Source: Burkholderiales bacterium RIFCSPLOWO2_12_FULL_61_40 (GTDB taxonomy: Bacteria > Pseudomonadota > Gammaproteobacteria > Burkholderiales > Burkholderiaceae_C). From it: a DNA stretch of 64,000 nucleotides. Position 1 is the stretch's first letter, and every line of letters begins with the position of its first letter. Position numbers and translations under genes: made by a program. Shown here piece by piece: positions 1 to 7,396 of the stretch. The notes beneath the pieces are model-generated. The model ran no database searches. It saw only the letters and a program-made list of their open reading frames with translations, and was not told the origin of the DNA. The DNA lies in contig MESI01000127.1 in the NCBI GenBank assembly GCA_001770935.1, positions 1-64,000 of the forward strand, written 5' to 3'.

Positions 1-1
1 G

Positions 2-3000
2 TTGCTGGTGGAGCCCATCAGCCAAAGCTCGGCCAACCAGCGCGCCGGGCGCTGCGGGCGCGTGGCCAACGGCATTTGCATCCGCCTGTATGACAAGGCC
101 GACTTTGACGGCCGCCCGCGTTTTACCGACCCCGAAATTTTGCGGTCGTCGCTGGCCGGCGTGATTTTGCGGATGAAGTCGCTGCACCTGGGTATCGTGG
201 AGGACTTTCCGTTTATCGAACGCCCGTCGGGCCGTGCCATTGCCGACGGCTACCAGTTGCTCAACGAGCTGGGCGCGGTGGACGATGCCAACGAGTTGAC
301 CGCCATGGGCCAGGAGCTGGCCAAGCTGCCGCTGGACCCGCGCGTGGGCCGCATGATTCTGGAGGCCCGCAGTCGCCAGGCGCTGGACGAGGTGTTGGTG
401 ATTGCCTCGGCGCTGAGCGTGCAGGATGTGCGCGACCGGCCCATGGACGCGCAGCAGCAGGCCGACCAGGCGCATGCCAAATTTGACGACGAGAAGAGTG
501 AATTCAGCGGTTACCTGAAGTTGTGGAAATGGATTCACGATGCGCGGGGTGGTGAGCCTTACTCGACTCAGGGAGTTGGGGTGGCTGGGCGTTCTGCGCA
601 GGTAAAAGGAGGAGGCCGAAGGCCGGGGGACACGGAGCAGAGCGCCCAGCCGCTCCAACTCCCGGCGCATGCTTCCACGCACAAGCTGACCAACCGCCAA
701 TACGAACAATTGCTGCGGCAAAACTTCGTCAACATGCGCCGCGTGCGCGAGTGGAAGGACATCCATTCGCAGCTGCATACGGTGGTGGCCGAGCACAAAT
801 GGCTGCTCAACGCGGCTCCTGCCTCGTATGAACAATTGCACCTCTCCATGCTGGCGGGCCTGCTGGGCAACATCGGGTGCAAGCTGGAAGAGGGGCAAAA
901 CGGCGAATACCTGGGGGCGCGCAGCATCAAGTTCTTCGCCCACCCCGGCGCGCACCTGGTCAAAAAGCCGGGCAAGTGGATCGTGGCGGCCGAGCTGGTG
1001 GAAACCACGCGCCTGTTTGGCCGCGGCATTGCCGCCATCGAGCCGCAGTGGCTGGAGCAGGTGGGCGGCCATTTGCTGAAGAAACAGTTGCTGGACCCGC
1101 ATTGGGAAAAGAAGGCGGCCGAGGTGGTGGCGCTGGAGCGGGCCACGCTGTACGGCATCGTGGTTTACAGCGGGCGGCGGGTCAACTACGGCCGCGTGGA
1201 CATGCACGGCGCGCGAGAAATTTTTATCCGCGAAGCGCTGGTGGGCAAGGAGTGGGAAACCACGCTGCCGTTTTTGGCCGCCAACCAGAAACTCATCAAA
1301 CAGGTGGAAGACCTGGAGCACAAAGCCCGCCGACAAGACGTGCTGGTGGACGACGAACTCATCTACGCCTTTTACGACCAGCAATTGCCCGCCGACGTGT
1401 GCAGCGGCTACAGCTTTGAGCGTTGGTACCGGGAGGAATCCAAAAAGCCGCAGTACACGCAATCCAACTTGGGAGGCTGGGCGGCTGAGCGTTCTGCGCA
1501 GGTAAAAGGAGGAGGCCAAAGGCCGGGGGACACGGAGCAGAGCGCTCAGCCGCCCAGCCTCCGCGAGAGCACACTCCTGCGCCTGACCCGCGAAGAGCTG
1601 ATGCGCCACGAGGCCGCCGGCATCACCACCGCGTCCTTCCCCAAAACCATCCGCTTAGGGGGAGTGGACTGCGCGGCCACCTACCTGCACGAACCCGGCG
1701 ACGCCAGAGACGGCCTGACCGTGACCGTGCCCCTGTTTGTGCTGAACCAGGTGAACGAGGAGCGTTGTGAATGGCTGGTGCCCGGCATGCTCAAGGACAA
1801 AGTGCAGGCCCTGCTCAAAACCCTGCACCAGCGCCCGCGCAGCCGCCTGGTGCCGCTGCCCGACACCGCCACCAAGTTTGCCGAAGCGCTGAACGCGCCC
1901 GAGAAGTTTGGCAGCGGCGGTCTGGTCGATGCCGTGCTGAAACTGGTGCGCGACGCCACCGCGCTGGACATCGCGCGCGCCGACATCAAGGTCGACATGC
2001 TCACGCCGCACTTTTTTATGAACTTCCGCGTGGTGGACGAACACGGCCGCCAACTGGGGCAGGGGCGCAACCTGGGTGCGCTCAAAGCCGAGTGGGGCAA
2101 ACAGGCGCGCGGTGCCTTCCAGGCGCTGGCCAACCTGAAACTGGGGCAGGTCAACCAGAATAATGCATCAAATAGTACTCTAGCCCCCGTGGATACTGCG
2201 CAAGCAGCTATCAAAAACGGAGCAAATGCGGGTCCAGCAGGCCGTGCGGATGGAAATTCTGCACAAAATAGGTCTCCAGCCCGCGTAGAGCCTGCGCAAG
2301 CAGCTATGAAATCAGGAGCAACAGGAGCATCTGGAACAAAAGCGGCGCCTGCGGGCAACACCAAACCGGCACTGCAAGACCAGCGCCACACCGCCTGGAC
2401 CTTTGGTGAATTGCCCGAGCTGCTGGAAATCCGCAAGGGTGGCCAGACCCTCATCGGTTTCCCCGCCCTCATCGACGCGGGCGATGCGGTCACGGTGGAG
2501 GTGTTTGACGAGCCCGAAATGGCGGCCGCCAAACACCGTGCCGGCCTGCGCCGCCTGTTTGCGCTGCAGCTCAAGGACGCGCTCAAGTACCTGGAAAAAA
2601 ACATCCCCGACCTGCAGAAGATGGCCGTCACCTTCATGCAGGTGGGCCGCTCGGACAGCGGCACCGGCGGCGGCACCATCGAAGAGCTGCGCGAGCAAAT
2701 CATTGCCGTGGCGCTGGACCGGGCCTTTTTGCTCGACCCGCTGCCCACCGACGAGTTCGCCTTCAAACGCCGGGTCGAGGAAGGCCGCGGCCGCCTGACC
2801 CTGATCGCCACCGAAGTGGCGCGCCTGGCCGCCACCATCCTGGCCGAATACGCAACAGCTGCCCGCAAGATCAAGGACACCAAAAACGCACCCGACGCCA
2901 CGGCGGACGCCGCCCAGCAACTGGCGCGCCTGATGCCCAAGCGCTTTCTGCTGCAAACCCCCTGGACCGCCCTGCAGCACTACGCCCGCTACCAAAAAGC

Positions 3001-3250
3001 CATCACCGCCCGCCTGGAGAAATACCGCGCCGACCCCGCCCGCGACGCCACCCGCCTAGCCGAATTACGCCCCCTGGAGCAGCGCTACTGGCGCCTGGTG
3101 GCCGAACGCAAGGGCGTGAGCGACGACCGCATGGTGGAGTTCCGCTGGCTGCTGGAAGAGCTGCGCGTGAGCTTTTTCGCCCAGGAACTGCGCACGCCGC
3201 AGCCGGTGAGTGTCAAGCGGCTGGAGAAGGCTTGGGGGCAGTTGGGGTAA
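2..3250 (+). CDS. hrpA: ATP-dependent RNA helicase HrpA, C-terminal part (5' end outside window)
   Basis: DEAH-box RNA helicase of the HrpA family. The visible 1082 residues start inside the second helicase domain: the motif VI sequence QRAGRCGR is at about residues 14-21. They continue through the HA2/ratchet region and OB-fold region to the long C-terminal DUF3418 region typical of bacterial HrpA, ending at TAA. The N-terminal DEAH domain lies before base 1. Compared with the usual HrpA sequence, four stretches look inserted: residues about 190-221 and 491-521 (palindromic element, same peptide RSAQVKGGG) and about 722-742 and 754-773 (60-bp repeat, AQAA peptide) in a low-complexity linker. 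All keep the frame. Family assignment is certain; whether the insertions impair activity is unknown. Confidence 0.95.
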   Translation: MLVEPISQSSANQRAGRCGRVANGICIRLYDKADFDGRPRFTDPEILRSSLAGVILRMKSLHLGIVEDFPFIERPSGRAIADGYQLLNELGAVDDANELTAMGQELAKLPLDPRVGRMILEARSRQALDEVLVIASALSVQDVRDRPMDAQQQADQAHAKFDDEKSEFSGYLKLWKWIHDARGGEPYSTQGVGVAGRSAQVKGGGRRPGDTEQSAQPLQLPAHASTHKLTNRQYEQLLRQNFVNMRRVREWKDIHSQLHTVVAEHKWLLNAAPASYEQLHLSMLAGLLGNIGCKLEEGQNGEYLGARSIKFFAHPGAHLVKKPGKWIVAAELVETTRLFGRGIAAIEPQWLEQVGGHLLKKQLLDPHWEKKAAEVVALERATLYGIVVYSGRRVNYGRVDMHGAREIFIREALVGKEWETTLPFLAANQKLIKQVEDLEHKARRQDVLVDDELIYAFYDQQLPADVCSGYSFERWYREESKKPQYTQSNLGGWAAERSAQVKGGGQRPGDTEQSAQPPSLRESTLLRLTREELMRHEAAGITTASFPKTIRLGGVDCAATYLHEPGDARDGLTVTVPLFVLNQVNEERCEWLVPGMLKDKVQALLKTLHQRPRSRLVPLPDTATKFAEALNAPEKFGSGGLVDAVLKLVRDATALDIARADIKVDMLTPHFFMNFRVVDEHGRQLGQGRNLGALKAEWGKQARGAFQALANLKLGQVNQNNASNSTLAPVDTAQAAIKNGANAGPAGRADGNSAQNRSPARVEPAQAAMKSGATGASGTKAAPAGNTKPALQDQRHTAWTFGELPELLEIRKGGQTLIGFPALIDAGDAVTVEVFDEPEMAAAKHRAGLRRLFALQLKDALKYLEKNIPDLQKMAVTFMQVGRSDSGTGGGTIEELREQIIAVALDRAFLLDPLPTDEFAFKRRVEEGRGRLTLIATEVARLAATILAEYATAARKIKDTKNAPDATADAAQQLARLMPKRFLLQTPWTALQHYARYQKAITARLEKYRADPARDATRLAELRPLEQRYWRLVAERKGVSDDRMVEFRWLLEELRVSFFAQELRTPQPVSVKRLEKAWGQLG
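571..663 (+). repeat. Palindromic element, copy 1, in frame inside hrpA
   Basis: Arms at 571-597 and 637-663 (27 bp) are complementary with three exceptions, all G-T, that is wobble pairs when read as + strand RNA. The 39-base centre (598-636) contains GTAAAAGGAGGAG, a small GGCC-GAA-GGCC hairpin and GGGGGACACGGA. Three other copies are at 1472, 44995 and 47344. Translated here as a loop insertion between the LWKWIHDA and LTNRQYEQLL parts of HrpA. Confidence 0.9.
1472..1562 (+). repeat. Palindromic element, copy 2, in frame inside hrpA
   Basis: Arms at 1472-1497 and 1537-1562 (26 bp) with a single G-T exception. The 39-base centre differs from copy 1 by one base (GGCC-AAA-GGCC loop). Arm bases differ from copy 1 at several positions, and at least four of these are double changes that keep pairing. 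It is read in the same frame as copy 1 (RSAQVKGGG..PGDTEQSAQP). Confidence 0.9.
2165..2225 (-). repeat. 60-bp Comamonadaceae-type repeat, inside hrpA
   Basis: Contains CTAGCCCCCGTGGATAC followed by TGCGCAAGCAGCTAT; the complement reads TAGCTGCTTGCGCA. Translated in hrpA as DTAQAAIK. Other copies are near 2261, 9375, 18336, 23773, 29785, 47054 and 49409. Confidence 0.8.
2261..2320 (-). repeat. 60-bp repeat, second copy inside hrpA
   Basis: Has CCAGCCCGCGTAGAGCC followed by TGCGCAAGCAGCTAT and matches the 2165 copy in layout and orientation. It is translated as EPAQAAMK, the same frame as the first copy. The two lie 35 bases apart in a linker rich in Ala, Gly and Asn. Confidence 0.8.
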
Positions 3251-3276
3251 CTGCGGTGCAAATGACCGCAAATCAC

Positions 3277-3864
3277 TTATTGCAGCTCGCGTAGCCTCTG
3301 ACGGGTTCGCGCCAAACTGGGCGAACGTTCCGCAGCGCGCGCCGGGCTCCAATCGGATTGCACCCAATGCGACAGGAGCGTGTTGTAGCCAATGCCCTGG
3401 CATGCGATGGCACCCGCCTCTTTGACCAAGTCCTGGCGCACTGGCCGGGGTGCTAGCTTTGCGAGCTTGAGCAAGTGCTGCTTGGGGTCTGGAAGATCGT
3501 CGGGCTGTGGGGGCAGTGCACCTTTATTTCCGATCAGCTTGCGCATCGCGATATGGTCGGCTAACACCCAGGACTCGACTTCCCGGACCGCAATGCGCAG
3601 CAGCAAGTTGGCAGGTTGAGGCGCTTTGCCAAGCCAATCGGCGCGCAGTGCCACGGGGCAAGAAATTCGGTCCAGGTCCGTCAATAGGAACACGATTTGG
3701 CGTTGCGACATTTCCCGCCAGCTGTCCATACGCGATTTCAGATAGCCAGATCCTCCCTTGTGCAGGATGTGGTTGGGCGTCACGGGGGTTGGTAGCTCGG
3801 CAAGCAAACGCAGACCAATGGCTTTGCTCAGCTCATCCTCAATCGCCAGGGCCACTTCCATCAT
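3277..3864 (-). CDS. DUF4276/TOPRIM-like protein, partner of the upstream ATPase
   Basis: A 195-residue soluble protein. The stretch VFLLTDLDR gives the D-x-D of a TOPRIM-like fold, and VREVESWVLAD resembles the conserved E..SW..AD segment of DUF4276 proteins. The start chosen is the ATG at 3864, which overlaps the stop of the ATPase gene (ATGA), implying translational coupling; a TTG six bases upstream is possible. ATPase plus TOPRIM-like nuclease pairs of this architecture include OLD-type and PARIS-like phage defence modules. That role is inference; the family call rests on short motifs only. Confidence 0.6.
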   Translation of the reverse strand: MMEVALAIEDELSKAIGLRLLAELPTPVTPNHILHKGGSGYLKSRMDSWREMSQRQIVFLLTDLDRISCPVALRADWLGKAPQPANLLLRIAVREVESWVLADHIAMRKLIGNKGALPPQPDDLPDPKQHLLKLAKLAPRPVRQDLVKEAGAIACQGIGYNTLLSHWVQSDWSPARAAERSPSLARTRQRLRELQ

Positions 3865-5012
3865 TGCCAAAGGCCCAACTGGTTGACAGATGTTGGCCGG
3901 GTTTTGGGGAGCACCACCTCGGCCACCGTCAACCCAGCGTCAAGCGCAGAGGATTCATCTTCAGTGAGCATTCTGCCTGTGGAGCCTTGTGGCCCGGTTT
4001 CCAGCACAATGACCCCGCGCCCATCAATTCCAGGGTTGCTGAGCAAGGCTTCGCTGTGCGTACTCAGAATAATTTGACGTTTGATTTTTCTGTTTCGCTG
4101 CAACCGGTGCAGGACTAAGGGAATTTCTTTCACGATGGCGTCGTTGAGGGAAATTTCCGGTTCTTCCAGTAACAAGAGGGAGTTTCCGTCCAGCAATGTC
4201 CACAACAGACCCAGTAGGCGCAAGGTTCCATCGGAAAAATGCTCCTCGGATTGCCATCCCGCGTTGGGACGGTGGTGGGCGTACAAGGCCTCCAAGTGGG
4301 GGTGGCCCAGTTCGTCCTTGACAAATCGTAGTTCTTTGAATTGGGGTACTGCAAGCGTCAGTGCCTCGGTGATTTTGTTGAGGCGGGCGGTGCGTGTTTT
4401 TTCTGGTGTCTTGGCAATACGGTCCAAAAACCCCTGCCCAAACGGATCATCCTCCAAATGGCGACCCCCGATTTTTCCGGAAAATTTCAGTAGCTGGGGT
4501 ACCAAGTGCAGGTAAGTGGTGTCGCTGAAAAATTCAACCAAATCACGGAAGCGTGCATTCGTCTGAATTTGCTCCAGATGGGTTTGCGTGAGCAGCATCA
4601 CATCGGCTTTATCGCTCTCATTGGGGCGCATCACGATCTGTACGCCGTCGTGCCACACCTCTTCCCGCGAAACAACAATCCGTTGCGCACCCTTGCCCTC
4701 CGTTTTGAAGCCCAGGACATAACGCCACACCGGCGGGCCATCGGCGGTTTCCGCTAGTTCCACATCCACCAGAACTTCTGTGTCTTTACGTGCATGCAAA
4801 CAACGCACTTTGGTGATGCCATCCCGGTCAGCCACAGCGGTTTGAAGCCCGCCGCCCTTGGGTTTGCTGATGTCGCGCAAAAACCGAAATACGTCCAGCA
4901 GGTTGGATTTGCCCGATGCATTCGGTCCCAGGAGGTAGCTCACCTCGCGCATGGGCACATCCAGGGTTCTGAAGTTACGCCAGTTTTTTAGTTTGATATG
5001 TGTGATCAGCAT
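3861..5012 (-). CDS. AAA (RecF/OLD-like) ATPase, probable defence module
   Basis: A 383-residue ATPase of the AAA_21/RecF-like group: Walker A GPNASGKS at residues 29-36, an ABC-like signature (FSDGTLRLLGLL), Walker B LLLLEEPE and the H-loop ILSTHSEALL. It has no nuclease domain of its own; the downstream overlapping gene probably supplies it. The ATG at 5012 has a GGAG eight bases upstream. The frame also extends to a GTG at 5045 that overlaps the stop of a small upstream ORF, and this extension would translate a C11 run as PPPP. Two alternative starts separated by a slippery homopolymer are unusual. Confidence 0.8.
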   Translation of the reverse strand: MLITHIKLKNWRNFRTLDVPMREVSYLLGPNASGKSNLLDVFRFLRDISKPKGGGLQTAVADRDGITKVRCLHARKDTEVLVDVELAETADGPPVWRYVLGFKTEGKGAQRIVVSREEVWHDGVQIVMRPNESDKADVMLLTQTHLEQIQTNARFRDLVEFFSDTTYLHLVPQLLKFSGKIGGRHLEDDPFGQGFLDRIAKTPEKTRTARLNKITEALTLAVPQFKELRFVKDELGHPHLEALYAHHRPNAGWQSEEHFSDGTLRLLGLLWTLLDGNSLLLLEEPEISLNDAIVKEIPLVLHRLQRNRKIKRQIILSTHSEALLSNPGIDGRGVIVLETGPQGSTGRMLTEDESSALDAGLTVAEVVLPKTRPTSVNQLGLWQ

Positions 5013-5028
5013 GCTGAATCTCCGTGCA

Positions 5029-5039
5029 GGGGGGGGGGG
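5029..5039. repeat. Homopolymer G11 (C11 on the coding strand)
   Basis: Eleven consecutive G on the + strand, between the alternative GTG (5045) and ATG (5012) starts of the ATPase gene. Such tracts are prone to slipped-strand length change and also to sequencing error. Confidence 0.9.
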
Positions 5040-5041
5040 CG

Positions 5042-5257
5042 TCACCCAATCTGTGATGTACCCGAGTCTTGGCCAAGGGGAGCTTGGGCGAGGCTTTGTG
5101 ACTGGTATTGTCGCGGAACGCGGGTAGGTTCCAAAATTTTGGATACCTCGGTGCTGCTGTCATCGGGAAGAGGGTCACCCTGTAGTTGCAGGTGGTCGAA
5201 CACACGGGCATAAGCGATGACCGCAGGGTGCAGTTCCGCCAAGTTAAATATACCCAT
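5042..5257 (-). CDS. Possible small ORF coupled to the ATPase gene
   Basis: A 71-codon ORF (starting MGIFNLAELHPAVIAYARVF) whose TGA overlaps the GTG at 5045 (GTGA). It is divergent from the TetR gene. I do not recognise a domain. The N-terminal half looks protein-like, the C-terminal half is low in hydrophobic residues. Support is the coupling pattern only. The frame extends upstream to 5299 through the regulatory palindromes, which makes that longer start unlikely. Confidence 0.35.
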   Translation of the reverse strand: MGIFNLAELHPAVIAYARVFDHLQLQGDPLPDDSSTEVSKILEPTRVPRQYQSQSLAQAPLGQDSGTSQIG

Positions 5258-5264
5258 GCGGGTA
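5251..5264. promoter_or_regulatory. Palindrome TACCC-ATGC-GGGTA, possible operator
   Basis: A perfect 5-bp inverted repeat with 4-base spacer in the divergent region between the ATPase module and the TetR gene. A regulator site is inferred from position only. Confidence 0.35.
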
Positions 5265-5285
5265 TGTAAAAAAGCCCTACAATCC

Positions 5286-5305
5286 ATGTAATTACTCAAT
5301 TACAT
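5286..5305. promoter_or_regulatory. Palindrome ATGTAATT-ACTC-AATTACAT, probable TetR operator
   Basis: A perfect 8-bp inverted repeat ending six bases before the ATG of the TetR gene and just after a possible -10 (TACAAT, 5278-5283). Position and symmetry fit autorepression by the adjacent TetR-family protein. Confidence 0.6.
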
Positions 5306-5311
5306 AAAGAC

Positions 5312-5950
5312 ATGCCGCGCCCCATTCCACCCCCACGGCAAACGACGGATGTCCGACAGGCCAGCCTGATCAGCGCTGCGCTGCTGCTGGCGGCGCAACG
5401 CAATCCGGCAGACATCACCACGGGCGATTTGGCGCAGGCTGTGGGTATCACACAGGGCGCCGTTTTTCGGCACTTCTCCAGCAAAGAGGCCATTTGGCTC
5501 GCGGTGCTGGATTGGGTTTCCGACAACTTGATGCAGCAGTTACATACGGCTGCACAGCCGCGAAGCGGAGATTCCGAAGTATTCAATCCGCTGACGGCGT
5601 TGCAAAAAGTCTTCCTCGCGCATGTGGACTTTGTGGTGGCCCATCCGGGGGTGCCCCGTATCGTTTTTCAGGAACTTCAGCACGCCCGGGAGACCGAGCT
5701 CAAACTGGCCGTTCGCGCATTGATGCAGAAGCACCGCGCCCTGGTCACGGGCCTGCTGCAAAGCGCAAACGCCCAGAACCTGCTGGCCCCCGGTACCGAC
5801 TTGCCATCTGCGGCGGTGCTGTTTTTGGGGGCGGTTCAAGGCCTGGTCATGCAATCGCTTCTCAGCGGCCAAGTGCAGGCCATTGCGGCGCAGGCGCCGG
5901 GGGTGTTTGCAATCTATCTCCGTGGAATCACTTTTAAGGAATCACCGTGA
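5312..5950 (+). CDS. TetR/AcrR-family transcriptional regulator
   Basis: A 212-residue repressor. The N-terminal helix-turn-helix is at about residues 35-60 (TGDLAQAVGITQGAVFRHFSSKEA), and the divergent ligand-binding domain follows. Its stop overlaps the start of the adaptor gene (ATGA-type overlap at 5947), so it is the first gene of the efflux operon it presumably controls, through the palindrome at 5286-5305. The ligand is unknown. Confidence 0.9.
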   Translation: MPRPIPPPRQTTDVRQASLISAALLLAAQRNPADITTGDLAQAVGITQGAVFRHFSSKEAIWLAVLDWVSDNLMQQLHTAAQPRSGDSEVFNPLTALQKVFLAHVDFVVAHPGVPRIVFQELQHARETELKLAVRALMQKHRALVTGLLQSANAQNLLAPGTDLPSAAVLFLGAVQGLVMQSLLSGQVQAIAAQAPGVFAIYLRGITFKESP

Positions 5951-7161
5951 AACGATCCATCGTGCTGAAACGTTTGGGCCTGTCCGTGCTGGCGCTGGTG
6001 GTACTGGGTGTGCTCGGCTACATGGTGCTCCATGCGGGGCCTTTGGCACCGCTGCATGTCACGGTCACCGCGGTACAAGAGGGCCGTTTGCAGCCTGCGA
6101 TTTTTGGCATCGGTACGGTGGAGGCCCGGCGCAGCTGGATGGTGGGCCCTACGGTGGCCGGCCGGGTACTGAATGTGCGGGTAGACGTGGGCGAGGTGGT
6201 GAAGGCGGGCCAACTGGTGGCCGAAATGGACGCGGTGGACCTGGACCAGCGCCTGAAGGCCTTGGATGCTTCCGTTGCACGGGCGGGTAGCACGCAATCC
6301 GCAGCCGGGGCACAGGTCGCCGACGCCACGGCAAAGCGCGATCTGGCCCAACTCAATGCCAAGCGCAACCAGGATCTGGCGGCCCAAAACTTCATCAGTT
6401 CAGGCGCACTGGAGTCCCGCCTGCAAGAAAAAACCTCTGCCGATGCCGCACTTCAAACGGCGCAGGCCAACCTGCGTGCTGCGGGTCAGGACCTCACCCG
6501 CATCCAGGCCGAGCGCGCTGCGCTGGCGCAGCAGCGGGGCAATGTGCGGCTGCTGGCCCCGGCCGACAGTGTGGTGACCAGCCGCGATGCCGAAGCCGGC
6601 AGCACGGTGGTGGCCGGGCAGCCGGTGCTGCGCCTGGTGGACCTCAATAGCCTGTGGGTGAAGTTGCGGATCGACCAGGGGCGCTCCGCAGGGCTCGCGA
6701 TGGGCTTACCGGCAAGCATTGTGCTGCGTTCACAGCCGGGTTCGCCCCTGGCCGGTCGAGTTGCGCGGGTCGAGCTGCTTGCCGACAGCGTGACGGAAGA
6801 GCGGATTGCACAGGTGGCCTTCGACCTGCCCGCCGGGGGCAAGGCCATCGCGGCCTCCTTGGGCGAACTGGCCGAAGTGACCCTTCAGCTGCCGCAAACT
6901 GCGCCCTCGCTGCTGGTGCCCAACGCCAGTGTGCAGCGCGTGCAGGGGCAGGTCGGCGTGTGGCGTATCCAGGAGGGCAAACCAGTCTTTGTCCCTGTGC
7001 ACCTGGGGGCTGGCAGCCTGGACGGGCAGGTGCAGGTGCTCCAAGGTCTGCAAGCCGGTGATTCTGTGGTGGTCTACAGCCAGAAGGCACTCACCGCAGG
7101 AGTCCGGGTGAAGGTGGTGGACGCACTGGTGAAGACCGCTGGCCAAGGCGGCGCGCCATGA
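5947..7161 (+). CDS. Periplasmic adaptor (HlyD/membrane-fusion family) of an ABC efflux pump
   Basis: A 404-residue membrane-fusion protein. It has an N-terminal membrane anchor (about residues 10-30, LGLSVLALVVLGVLGYMVL), lipoyl/biotinyl-like halves (GRVLNVRVDVGEVVKAGQ and NVRLLAPADSVV), a coiled-coil hairpin between them (about residues 95-195) and a beta-barrel region. It should link the inner-membrane permease encoded next to an outer-membrane channel. The start overlaps the TetR stop. Its stop TGA lies in the ATGAT later duplicated by the adjacent mobile element, so the protein is intact. Confidence 0.9.
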   Translation: MKRSIVLKRLGLSVLALVVLGVLGYMVLHAGPLAPLHVTVTAVQEGRLQPAIFGIGTVEARRSWMVGPTVAGRVLNVRVDVGEVVKAGQLVAEMDAVDLDQRLKALDASVARAGSTQSAAGAQVADATAKRDLAQLNAKRNQDLAAQNFISSGALESRLQEKTSADAALQTAQANLRAAGQDLTRIQAERAALAQQRGNVRLLAPADSVVTSRDAEAGSTVVAGQPVLRLVDLNSLWVKLRIDQGRSAGLAMGLPASIVLRSQPGSPLAGRVARVELLADSVTEERIAQVAFDLPAGGKAIAASLGELAEVTLQLPQTAPSLLVPNASVQRVQGQVGVWRIQEGKPVFVPVHLGAGSLDGQVQVLQGLQAGDSVVVYSQKALTAGVRVKVVDALVKTAGQGGAP

Positions 7162-7162
7162 T

Positions 7163-7396
7163 CCTAGATTCCTCAGTTGGACGAGCCCGAGTGGGCTGGT
7201 GGCGGCGTGTCTGGGTAGGCGCGACAACGCAGCAGGCTACTGCCTGCAAGGAGGAGCAACGCCCCCAGGCGCGTCGCCAGCGGCTCAATCGGGCTTGTAG
7301 CGCTGTCACCCAAAAGGTGAAGCTGATCAACGCTAAAAAGGTCCATATTCATAGGAACTTGCTGAAAGAAATGAGCGGTCAACTGAGGAATCTAGG
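7163..7396. mobile_element. 234-bp MITE-like element with 17-bp terminal inverted repeats and 5-bp target duplication
   Basis: Ends are CCTAGATTCCTCAGTTG (7163-7179) and its exact complement (7380-7396). Flanking ATGAT is present on both sides (7158-7162 and 7397-7401), the expected target duplication. No transposase is encoded; the inner 200 bases show no recognisable protein. Without it the sequence would read GCC-ATGATT, an ordinary ATGA overlap of adaptor and permease. The right end supplies GAGGA seven bases before the regenerated ATG. The parent insertion sequence family is not assigned. Confidence 0.85.

Noticed and set aside
1681..2940. 419-codon minus-strand frame inside hrpA
   Set aside because: Antisense shadow of a recognised helicase; composition dominated by Ser/Arg/Ala with no motif.
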